Assembly: GCA_964640775.1 (NCBI GenBank) | Contig: CAZXIT010000037.1 | Coordinates: 1-8,661, forward strand | DNA from: CAYMUN01 sp964640775 | Lineage (GTDB): Bacteria; Patescibacteriota; Saccharimonadia; Saccharimonadales; UBA4665 | DNA length: 8,661 bases | Direction: 5' to 3' | Shown here: positions 1 through 5,641 of the stretch, piece after piece | Position numbering within the stretch: position 1 is the first letter of the stretch | How the letters are laid out: each line of letters starts with the position of its first letter | Translations under genes and position numbers: made by a program | The notes under the pieces: model-generated | Told to the model about the DNA's origin: nothing | What the model saw: only the letters and a program-made list of their open reading frames with translations | Database searches by the model: none

Positions 1-46
1 GTGAGGGTTGTTGAGAGGTGTGGTGTTCCGATCTTGGTCGCTGGAC

Positions 47-394
47 TCAAAAGCGCGCGCCGCGAGCCGACCGGTCAGGTGGCTGGTACAGATGGTTGGG
101 GATGCCAAGTTCCAGCTTGGGCGGCTTGTAGCCGCGAACCGGTACTTGGTCTAGGCCGCCCTGCACGGCATTAAGCTCCACAAATAGGCCTTCTACGGTC
201 TCTTGCCACTGCATGCCCCGGGTCGCGCGCCGGGCGATCTTGTCTCGTGCGGTTTCGACCGCTCCATCGGGGCTGGCCAGCTGCCCTAGGCTGACACCCA
301 TGTTTCGCAGACCAGCCTCGGCGTGTCGCCAAGCTTCATAATCGATGCCTAGTACCACTACTTGGGCATCCGGGCCGTATTCTATACCTGGCAT
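47..394 (-). CDS. Hypothetical protein, 115 aa, unrecognised family
   Basis: I do not recognise this protein. The ATG start is supported by a GAGG Shine-Dalgarno seven bases upstream (reverse complement of 402-405); the stop is TGA. The product looks soluble, with no signal peptide or membrane segment. Residues about 11-18 are a short hydrophobic stretch (QVVVLGID), followed by an alpha-helical, charged middle (about 20-75) and a proline- and glycine-rich C-terminus (about 82-108). It diverges from the cupin-like gene at 517, and both genes carry the same GAGGTAGC string in front of their start codons. Amino-acid usage looks like a real protein, and the SD makes it more credible than the open plus frame opposite its 3' part. 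No function can be assigned. Confidence 0.65.
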   Translation of the reverse strand: MPGIEYGPDAQVVVLGIDYEAWRHAEAGLRNMGVSLGQLASPDGAVETARDKIARRATRGMQWQETVEGLFVELNAVQGGLDQVPVRGYKPPKLELGIPNHLYQPPDRSARGARF

Positions 395-409
395 AGTGCT
401 ACCTCGTTA

Positions 410-440
410 ATTATCAACAGGATAGGCAATCGCGCGCCAA
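410..440 (-). promoter_or_regulatory. Weak candidate promoter for the 47-394 gene
   Basis: On the minus strand a GATAAT hexamer (410-415) sits 15 bases upstream of the ATG at 394. A TTGGCG lies 19 bases further upstream (435-440). The hexamer is a fair -10, but the 19-base spacer is long and the -35 match modest. A start point seven bases past the -10 would also fall at the edge of the Shine-Dalgarno, so the assignment is tentative. Confidence 0.3.
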
Positions 441-468
441 CATGCAAGCATGAGCAGTGATTCTGGGT

Positions 469-497
469 TTGACGGGAGGGCTCGGCGGTATTATGAT
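469..497 (+). promoter_or_regulatory. Sigma70-type promoter of the cupin-like gene
   Basis: TTGACG (469-474) is separated by exactly 17 bases from TATGAT (492-497), a near-consensus housekeeping promoter. The expected start point, about 504, falls just before a strong Shine-Dalgarno (GAAGAGG, 505-511) and the ATG at 517. This geometry rules against the in-frame upstream starts GTG 457 and ATG 493, since the latter lies inside the -10 element. Confidence 0.65.
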
Positions 498-516
498 AAG
501 CATTGAAGAGGTAGCT

Positions 517-1035
517 ATGCTCGTACATCAACGATTTTCGCAGGCCGCCTGGGACCAGGCGCCGAGGTATGAACCGCTCGACGTGCCGGACGTCTTGCTG
601 CCAGTAGATTTTGATCGGCTGAGGGGCATGGCTGCTCAAGCTGAGGCAGATGACGCCTTCCTGGCTGATCCGGCTGGTGTCCTGGCTATAACTCCAGTGT
701 TTTTTGGCCGCCTGCCAGCGGCATTTTACCGGTTGGAGTCGCCGCCGTCGGCACTGGCGGCTGAGCATGCCCCGACGGGTGACGAGACGCTGGTGGTTCT
801 CAGCGGCATGCTCCAGGTGATTGATGATGCTGAGTATCGCAAGCGGCGGGCTGATCCGCGGCAAATCTTTGGCGAGGGAGAGGTTGCCAGGCTGCGCGGC
901 GACAGCCGGCTTCACATACAGGCGGTCAGTAAAATTAACCGGGCCAGGTGTCTAGCCCTGGCTATTTTCCATGATTCTAATTTGGACCTTACTCCGCACG
1001 GTATTCCAATCCTCGGGGCTAGTACGCCAGGATAA
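517..1035 (+). CDS. Degenerate cupin-like protein, 172 aa
   Basis: Probably a small single-domain cupin-fold protein of unknown substrate. The start ATG at 517 has GAAGAGG five bases upstream and a consensus promoter just ahead. The middle of the protein (residues 84-97) reads H-x5-E-x6-G, matching part of cupin motif 1 (HxHx3-4E-x6-G); the second histidine is absent, a proline being found there. About 25 residues later, a GEVARLRGDSRLH stretch (121-133) resembles cupin motif 2, which usually ends P-x-G-x2-H, but the spacing from glycine to histidine is longer and the proline is missing. The N-terminal 80 residues have no recognisable domain, only an acidic helical segment near 38-52. No signal peptide or membrane segment is seen. 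Metal binding may be altered or lost. Its last 17 bases overlap the end of the convergent DUF1304 gene. The fold call is an inference. Confidence 0.6.
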   Translation: MLVHQRFSQAAWDQAPRYEPLDVPDVLLPVDFDRLRGMAAQAEADDAFLADPAGVLAITPVFFGRLPAAFYRLESPPSALAAEHAPTGDETLVVLSGMLQVIDDAEYRKRRADPRQIFGEGEVARLRGDSRLHIQAVSKINRARCLALAIFHDSNLDLTPHGIPILGASTPG

Positions 1036-1381
1036 CAGCTATCGTAGCGATGACAGCCGGCAGGCCCTGAATGAGCATGATACGTTTATTGACGACATAG
1101 CCCGCAGTTAGGGCGGCAACTATTACGCAGCCGAGCAAAAAGAGCTGAACTTGAAAACGAGCATTGCCGTTTAGCAGAAATGACAGCAGCAGGCCGGCTG
1201 ACAGGAACAAGTTGTAGACACCCTGGTTAATGGCCAGCGGCTGGGTGATTTTGGCAGTTTCCGGGGTCGTGCCAAAGGCCTTGCGGGCCCGCGGCGTCTG
1301 CCAGAGCAAGGCTTCCATGACGAAGACCTGGATATGAAACAGGGCTACAAAGACGACGAGTGCGGCGGCTAGGGTGTGCAT
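1019..1381 (-). CDS. DUF1304 family small integral membrane protein, 120 aa
   Basis: A small four-helix membrane protein of the DUF1304 family (PF06993), whose function is not established. Hydrophobic segments lie at about residues 3-25, 53-70, 76-95 and 103-120. Family hallmarks are visible: H16 and the V-M-E at 21-23 in helix 1, the NQGVYN motif (52-57) leading into helix 2, and QGLPA (105-109) in helix 4. The 120-aa length is typical. The frame is open further upstream to 1534, but that extension is arginine-rich and overlaps the acyltransferase gene, so ATG 1381 is chosen. There is no Shine-Dalgarno; a TATACT -10 hexamer ends six bases before the ATG, suggesting a leaderless transcript. 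The gene lies 53 bp downstream of the acyltransferase on the same strand and could also be read through from it. Its 3' end overlaps the cupin-like gene. Confidence 0.85.
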   Translation of the reverse strand: MHTLAAALVVFVALFHIQVFVMEALLWQTPRARKAFGTTPETAKITQPLAINQGVYNLFLSAGLLLSFLLNGNARFQVQLFLLGCVIVAALTAGYVVNKRIMLIQGLPAVIATIAVILAY

Positions 1382-1387
1382 GCTAGC

Positions 1388-1393
1388 AGTATA
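1388..1393 (-). promoter_or_regulatory. -10 element for a leaderless DUF1304 transcript
   Basis: TATACT on the minus strand ends six bases before the ATG at 1381, putting the expected start point on the A of the start codon. I see no convincing -35 at 16-18 bases upstream and no Shine-Dalgarno. The nine-base context GCTATACTG recurs upstream of the SIMPL gene (6440-6448). Confidence 0.45.
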
Positions 1394-1434
1394 GCCTATG
1401 TGATGGCAGCCGTGCTTTTGTCGAACTGGCTGGC

Positions 1435-2223
1435 TTAGGCGCGAAGCGCCATCTCCCGAATATCGCCGTGCCGATCGGCTGAGGCGTGGGCGAAGGCTTG
1501 GTAGACGCTGCGCTGCATGTTGTCGCGAGTCCATTCGGTGACTTCCGGCGGCCGTTCGAAGCTGCCGTCGGACAGTTTGCTGAGGTGCAGGTAGACGGTG
1601 CTCGGGTCAGTGTAGTAGACGCCGATAGCTGAGACCAGCGGCTGTTCGATATTGGCTCGGACGACCATGGCGCCCATGCCGTGTTTGAGTGTCGGGACGG
1701 TCTGGGGAACGTAGCGCTCGCGGGTTTCACCGGGAAACAGAGCACCGTTGAGCCCGGCTTCCAGCATGGCGACGCCGGCTTTGACGAAGGCCGCCCCGGC
1801 TGGCCGGGCCAGGGTAGGCGAGGCGCCTTTGGTCTTAGCGACATCTTTGCCGCGAAATACCGGGACAGCACCCAGGTTGTCGACGGCGTGCCTGAGGATC
1901 GGGTACTTAAACAGCCCGGCTTTAGCACCGATAAAGGTGTTGCCCAGCAGCAGTTTGCAGGCCTCGGACTGCAGCGGCAGCTGAGCCAAGGCTCGCGGGT
2001 CATTGAGGCTGACATGGTGGGCGGCCAGCATGACTCGCCGTCCGCTCTCTAGGGCTTGTCCAATCTGTGATTCAGCACCGGGATCGAAGCTAACATGAGT
2101 GTTTAAGTGGATGCCGGCCAGACGGTGAGTGACATGCGCCATAGCGGTGCTGGCCCGGTGGTGCGCGTAGTAGTCGTAGACTCTGGCATAATTGTCCGCC
2201 CGTACCTGTGGCCGTCGTTTCAT
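1435..2223 (-). CDS. PlsC-like (LPLAT superfamily) acyltransferase, 262 aa
   Basis: A glycerolipid-type acyltransferase, likely acting on a phospholipid precursor at the inner face of the membrane. The four LPLAT blocks appear in order. Block I is the catalytic H70-VSLN-D75 (HX4D). Block II is GAVPVFRG (118-125) with R124. Block III is FPGETR (163-168). Block IV is near VSAIGVYY (197-204). Block III differs from the usual FPEGTR: glycine and glutamate are swapped. Block IV lacks its usual proline. There is no clear N-terminal membrane span, so membrane association would be peripheral. At 262 aa it is normal for a single-domain PlsC-like enzyme. The ATG at 2223 has no Shine-Dalgarno; a near-consensus promoter places the start point within about two bases of it. 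It could be a 1-acylglycerol-3-phosphate acyltransferase, but the exact acceptor cannot be read from the sequence. Confidence 0.8.
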   Translation of the reverse strand: MKRRPQVRADNYARVYDYYAHHRASTAMAHVTHRLAGIHLNTHVSFDPGAESQIGQALESGRRVMLAAHHVSLNDPRALAQLPLQSEACKLLLGNTFIGAKAGLFKYPILRHAVDNLGAVPVFRGKDVAKTKGASPTLARPAGAAFVKAGVAMLEAGLNGALFPGETRERYVPQTVPTLKHGMGAMVVRANIEQPLVSAIGVYYTDPSTVYLHLSKLSDGSFERPPEVTEWTRDNMQRSVYQAFAHASADRHGDIREMALRA

Positions 2224-2231
2224 AGAGGATT

Positions 2232-2260
2232 ATTTTACCATACGTAAACATAAATTTCAA
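2232..2260 (-). promoter_or_regulatory. Sigma70-type promoter of the acyltransferase gene, leaderless
   Basis: On the minus strand TTGAAA (2255-2260) is 17 bases from TAAAAT (2232-2237). The -10 ends eight bases before the ATG at 2223, so the start point should lie zero to two bases ahead of the start codon. No Shine-Dalgarno is present; the bases just ahead of ATG are TCCTCT, the wrong polarity for one. Confidence 0.65.
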
Positions 2261-2272
2261 GTCAGTCTAGTC

Positions 2273-2301
2273 TTGACACAATTGATAATTTGTAGTATTA
2301 T
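2273..2301 (+). promoter_or_regulatory. Strong sigma70-type promoter of the plus-strand gene run
   Basis: TTGACA (2273-2278), a perfect -35, is 17 bases from TATTAT (2296-2301). The predicted start point near 2308 leaves about five bases before the ATG at 2313, with no Shine-Dalgarno. It lies back to back with the acyltransferase promoter: the two -35 elements are only 12 bases apart. A 16-bp imperfect dyad (2278-2293, six of eight positions symmetric) fills the spacer and could be an operator. Confidence 0.7.
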
Positions 2302-2312
2302 TGTATAGATTT

Positions 2313-2975
2313 ATGAACCAGAGACTACGTGATGCCTTGGGCGGGAATAGTGCGCAGCGCGAGCAGCAGCTGTCGGTGTTTGGCGGCCAGCGAGTGCGGT
2401 TAGCCGATGGCCGTCAGGCCGGTTCGCAGTCTGTCGACTTGCTCATCAATACCGTCGCCGCGATTGCAGAAGATCCGCAGGCAATAGCCCTGCCTGGTAC
2501 TGACGTGCGGCTGCGATCGCTGGAACAGCCTCACGGATCACAGCCCGGCAAGCCGCGCCGCAGCCAGCTTTGGCTGCAGAGCAATCCGTACGGTGTTGAT
2601 CACCAGGGAGGGCCGCAGCCCGTGCCGCTGCTGGTTCGCCAAGGCCTGGTAGCCGTCCACTACGTTGAGAATTCGAAACGCTGGATGAATCCGATGAGCC
2701 TGCCAGCAGGCCGCTGGGCAGTCCATGAAAGCCTGTTTTTTGACGAGCAAACCGAGCGAGCCTATATGGCTCGGACACTGACGCCCAAGCTGCTGGTTCC
2801 CGGCGTGCGCGTCGAACCGCAGACGGCTTACTTGCCAGCCAGCGACACCTACATACAGGGCGCAGTTGCAATGGTTACGGATGCAGTTCGCTACGACGAC
2901 TGGCTGCACAATCTTGATGGTCCTGCTTTCGAGGGCATCCAGGGCTATGACAGCGGGGCTGAAGACCGTGAGTGA
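2313..2975 (+). CDS. Hypothetical protein, 220 aa, unrecognised family
   Basis: I do not recognise this protein. It appears soluble and cytoplasmic: no signal peptide, membrane span or coiled coil. The first 40 residues are glutamine-, arginine- and glycine-rich. A hydrophobic helix-like segment follows at 41-52 (VDLLINTVAAIA), and residues 70-105 are proline-, glutamine- and serine-rich and probably flexible. The second half (about 105-200) looks like an ordinary globular domain with alternating hydrophobic and aromatic residues, including WMNPMSLPAGRWAV (124-137). The C-terminus is acidic. ATG 2313 is chosen over TTG 2301, which lies in the -10 element; there is no SD, so the message is probably nearly leaderless. 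The gene heads the likely operon and ends with an eight-base overlap into the next gene, which suggests the two products are made together and may interact. Confidence 0.7.
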   Translation: MNQRLRDALGGNSAQREQQLSVFGGQRVRLADGRQAGSQSVDLLINTVAAIAEDPQAIALPGTDVRLRSLEQPHGSQPGKPRRSQLWLQSNPYGVDHQGGPQPVPLLVRQGLVAVHYVENSKRWMNPMSLPAGRWAVHESLFFDEQTERAYMARTLTPKLLVPGVRVEPQTAYLPASDTYIQGAVAMVTDAVRYDDWLHNLDGPAFEGIQGYDSGAEDRE

Positions 2976-3486
2976 TTATCTATTTTTGCCAAGCTTAGAG
3001 CCCCAGGTCTACGATGGCGGCGCTGGCCGCAAGACCGTCGTTGGCCTGCCAAATCTTGGCCATGTGGCGTTATTTCAGCCACCGCAGGAGCGCGAGGAAT
3101 TGCCAGGCGAACGGCAGGCCGAAGTTGTTGAATTTCGGCTTGTGCCAGTCCTGAGATACAGCGGCTATGATACCTGGCTGGTTGATCAAACACTGGAGGC
3201 CGCTCGAGCAGAAGGCGTCGGGGTGGTGAGCGTCCCCGTTATGGGTACCACCGAACTGACACTGCTGGAATGCTTGCGAGGCGTGCCGCCGGCAGATATC
3301 GAGATCTCCGAGCGGATAGCCATACCCGTCCAAGGCGGTGTGCAATACGGTGAACAGTCACTAGAGGGCAAAGGCGTTGGATGGCTGGCCGGACATTTAG
3401 TCGAGCGGGAATCACTGCTCGGCCCCATCGATCCCAACAACGCCGACGCCGAGCCGCCCTTTGTCGTCGATATCAAACTCAACTAA
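2968..3486 (+). CDS. Hypothetical protein, 172 aa, overlapping the preceding gene
   Basis: I do not recognise this protein. The preferred start is GTG 2968, giving GTGAGTGA with the upstream TGA (2973-2975), a classic coupling overlap. ATG 2947 (adding MTAGLKT) is a possible alternative, with AGGG close before it. The product is soluble and acidic, without signal peptide or membrane span. Visible features are an N-terminal YLFLPSLEPQVYDGG segment (4-18), a charged loop (39-52), a beta-like EVVEFRLVPVLRY stretch (52-64), and an amphipathic helix followed by hydrophobic strands (VGVVSVPVMG, 84-93). The C-terminus ends VVDIKLN. Overlap with the upstream gene and 50 bp spacing to mscS indicate one operon. 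Pairing with the upstream unknown protein is the only functional hint. Confidence 0.65.
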   Translation: MSDYLFLPSLEPQVYDGGAGRKTVVGLPNLGHVALFQPPQEREELPGERQAEVVEFRLVPVLRYSGYDTWLVDQTLEAARAEGVGVVSVPVMGTTELTLLECLRGVPPADIEISERIAIPVQGGVQYGEQSLEGKGVGWLAGHLVERESLLGPIDPNNADAEPPFVVDIKLN

Positions 3487-3499
3487 GCCGTCCTAGCGG

Positions 3500-3528
3500 T
3501 TGCCCTCGGGGGGTTTGTCGGGTAATCT
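3500..3528 (+). promoter_or_regulatory. Candidate internal promoter before mscS
   Basis: TTGCCC (3500-3505) is 17 bases from TAATCT (3523-3528). Each hexamer is only a partial match to consensus. The -10 ends eight bases before the ATG at 3537, the same leaderless-type geometry seen at other genes here. A purine run AGAGGA directly abuts the ATG, which is too close to act as a normal Shine-Dalgarno. Confidence 0.35.
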
Positions 3529-3536
3529 TAAGAGGA

Positions 3537-4448
3537 ATGCCTTTTGACGAATTTATCCAAAATCGATCAGTCCAAGTTATCCTGACGCTGCTGGCGGCAG
3601 CCGTGCTGAACGTCGCTGGCCGGCTGGTGATTGACCACCTCATACGCCGCCTGGTCCGGTCTGACAACTACGAAAACCAGGCCGATGCCCGCAAGCGCGA
3701 GGACACTATCATCAATGTCTTTAATACGACCTTTTCGCTCTTCTTGGGGATTGTGACGATCTGCGTCACGCTGGCGATTATGCATGTCAACATTGCCGCC
3801 CTGATCACTGGCGCTGGTGTCTTCGGTGTGATATTTGGCTTTGGTGCGCAGAGCACCATCAAAAGCTACCTGGCCGGCATACACATCCTCAGCGAAAACC
3901 AGTACCGCGTCGGCGATGTCATTACCCTCAGCGGCGGCAACCTTGGGCCGCACGCCATCTCGGGGGTTGTCGAAGAGATTAGCCTGCGCGTCACCAAGCT
4001 GCGCCACGAGGATGGGACGCTCAATATCATCGCCAACGGCGATGCCGGCACCATCGCCAATAAGACCTATAAATTCGGCAACATTCTCATCAACCTGGAT
4101 GTCAGCTATGACAGCGACCTGGACCTGGCCGAAAAGGTCATCAACCACACCGGTGAGCGTATGATGGCCGACGATCGCTGGAAGACAGTGATTGTGGAGC
4201 CGATACACTTTTTGCGGGTCGAGGATTTTACCCAGGGCGGCGTGCTGCTCAAAGTCGTTGGCAAAGTGACGCCGGGCGATCAGTGGGAAGTAGCCGGTGA
4301 GTTCCGCCGCCGGCTCAAAAAAGCCTTTGATAAGCGAGAGATAGAATTCGCGGTGCCGGAGAGTGTCGTGCACAACGAGACCAGCGAGCAGGAAGAAGAG
4401 GAGGCCGAAGCGGACGAGGCAAAGGACGACGGCGCAAGCTCCGACTGA
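3537..4448 (+). CDS. mscS: Small-conductance mechanosensitive channel, MscS family, 303 aa
   Basis: A membrane channel that opens under tension to release solutes during hypo-osmotic shock. Three membrane segments are visible, at about residues 12-36, 62-82 and 85-104. The third is the glycine- and alanine-rich pore helix (AALITGAGVFGVIFGFGAQ, 87-105), leading into TIKSYLAGIHILSENQYRVGDVI, the conserved start of the cytoplasmic beta domain. The usual PNG element appears as ANG (166-168) followed by NKTY. The alpha/beta vestibule domain extends to about 275. A strongly acidic tail (281-303, Glu/Asp-rich) extends beyond the core fold. Length is close to E. coli MscS (286 aa). The frame is open upstream to 3381, but that part is arginine-rich and overlaps the preceding gene, so ATG 3537 is chosen. 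The TGA stop shares a base with the tgt start codon. Confidence 0.9.
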   Translation: MPFDEFIQNRSVQVILTLLAAAVLNVAGRLVIDHLIRRLVRSDNYENQADARKREDTIINVFNTTFSLFLGIVTICVTLAIMHVNIAALITGAGVFGVIFGFGAQSTIKSYLAGIHILSENQYRVGDVITLSGGNLGPHAISGVVEEISLRVTKLRHEDGTLNIIANGDAGTIANKTYKFGNILINLDVSYDSDLDLAEKVINHTGERMMADDRWKTVIVEPIHFLRVEDFTQGGVLLKVVGKVTPGDQWEVAGEFRRRLKKAFDKREIEFAVPESVVHNETSEQEEEEAEADEAKDDGASSD

Positions 4449-5641
4449 TGGGTGGCTTTCGTTTTACCATTGGACGGCAGCTGGGGCAGGGCACTCTGGC
4501 CCGCACCGGCGTCATCAGTACGCCGCACGGCGAGATCAAGACGCCGGCCTTTATCGTGGTTGGCACCCAGGCCGCCGTCAAAGCACTGGCGCCAGAACAA
4601 GTCGCTAGTGTCGGCGCTCAAGCGGTGCTGGCCAATGCCTATCACCTGTATCTGCGGCCGGGCCACCAATTAGTTGAACGCGCCGGCGGGCTTGGGAAGT
4701 TTATGAACTGGCCGGGTCCGACATATACCGATTCCGGCGGTTTCCAGGTGCTCAGTCTCGGCAGCGGCTTCAAAAAAGTGATTGATATGCAGGGCGAGGT
4801 GCCGCTGGCCGAGCCCAGCGAACGGCTGGCGCATGTCGATGACGACGGCGTGACATTTTTTTCGCACCTCGACGGCAGCCGCCACCGCTTCACGCCGGAA
4901 TTGTCGATGCAGATCCAGCACGCCGTGGGCGCTGATATTATGTTTGCTTTTGACGAACTGACGTCACTGGTTGACAGCTATGACTACCAGGTGGCCGCGC
5001 TGGCCCGGACCCACGCCTGGGCCGACCGCTGCCTGGCCGAGCTGGACAAATTGCGGGCCGACCATAGCGGACGGCCTTACCAGGCACTGTTCGGCGTGCT
5101 GCAAGGTGCCCAGCACCAAGACCTGCGCCGGCAAACGGCCGGGCATCTCGGCGGCCTGCCGTTTGACGGCTACGGCATCGGCGGGGCGATCGAAAAAGAC
5201 CGGCTCGGCGATATCGTCCGCTGGTGCAATGAAGAGTTGCCAGCCGACAAGCCCAAGCACCTGCTGGGCATTTCCGAGCCCAACGACATCTTCGCGGCGA
5301 TCGAAAACGGCATTGATACTTTTGACTGCGTGTCGCCGACCCGGGTCGGCCGCAACGGAGCGTTTTATACCTACGAGGGCCGCAAAAACATCCAGGGCGC
5401 CCGCTACATCGACGATTTTTCGCCGCTAGTCGCGGATTGTGCCTGTCCGGTTTGCCGGCACTACAGCCGGGCCTACCTCAACCACCTGTTTAAAGCCAAA
5501 GAGATCCTTGGCCTAACGCTCCTGTCGCTGCACAATGAGCACTTCATTATTAAACTTGTCGACGACATCCGCGCCAGCATCGAGGATGGCAGTTTCATGA
5601 ACCTCAAACAGGCCTGGCTGCAGCGCTATTACCGCAAGTAG
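4448..5641 (+). CDS. tgt: tRNA-guanine transglycosylase (queuine tRNA-ribosyltransferase), 397 aa
   Basis: Swaps guanine-34 in the anticodon of GU(N) tRNAs for a queuosine-type base; in bacteria the substrate is normally preQ1. The TIM-barrel signature residues are present: TDSGGFQ (94-100) with the general-acid/base D95, FDE (168-170), LQG (218-220) with Q219, and FDCVSPTR (292-299) with nucleophile D293. The C-terminal zinc site is complete: C331, C333, C336 and H362. ANAYHLYLRPG (62-72) is another family block. Length is normal. Several pocket positions differ from typical bacterial enzymes: FDEC becomes FDEL, the GGLAVGE loop becomes GGAIEKD (245-251), and LMGVG becomes LLGIS (272-276). 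No preQ1 biosynthesis gene is nearby. ATG 4448 overlaps the mscS stop (TGATG) without a clear SD, so translation is probably coupled. The last 13 bases overlap the convergent SIMPL gene. Confidence 0.93.
   Translation: MGGFRFTIGRQLGQGTLARTGVISTPHGEIKTPAFIVVGTQAAVKALAPEQVASVGAQAVLANAYHLYLRPGHQLVERAGGLGKFMNWPGPTYTDSGGFQVLSLGSGFKKVIDMQGEVPLAEPSERLAHVDDDGVTFFSHLDGSRHRFTPELSMQIQHAVGADIMFAFDELTSLVDSYDYQVAALARTHAWADRCLAELDKLRADHSGRPYQALFGVLQGAQHQDLRRQTAGHLGGLPFDGYGIGGAIEKDRLGDIVRWCNEELPADKPKHLLGISEPNDIFAAIENGIDTFDCVSPTRVGRNGAFYTYEGRKNIQGARYIDDFSPLVADCACPVCRHYSRAYLNHLFKAKEILGLTLLSLHNEHFIIKLVDDIRASIEDGSFMNLKQAWLQRYYRK

Noticed and set aside
20..60. tRNA-like 3' end on the minus strand (GAGTCC followed by AGCGACCA)
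   Set aside because: No matching T-stem 5' strand and no cloverleaf can be formed around it.
1..174. Open plus-strand frame from base 1 to a TAA near 174, possibly the end of an upstream gene
   Set aside because: It would overlap the 47-394 minus gene by over 120 bp, its residues resemble no family I know, and the minus gene has a good SD and start. Bases 1-46 otherwise show nothing I can name.
457..516. Upstream GTG 457 or ATG 493 starts for the cupin-like gene
   Set aside because: A near-consensus promoter with -10 at 492-497 covers these positions, and the best SD precedes ATG 517.
382..915. 177-aa minus-strand open frame
   Set aside because: It lies opposite the cupin-like gene and its promoter, has an arginine/histidine-rich shadow composition, and its start region overlaps the start of the better supported 47-394 gene.
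1382..2015. Minus-strand frames at 1383-2015 and the upstream extension of DUF1304 to 1534
   Set aside because: Both overlap the recognised acyltransferase in another frame and are arginine/proline/serine-rich shadows.
3567..4373. 268-aa minus-strand open frame
   Set aside because: It is fully antisense to mscS, whose family match is unambiguous; long antisense frames are expected in GC-rich coding DNA.
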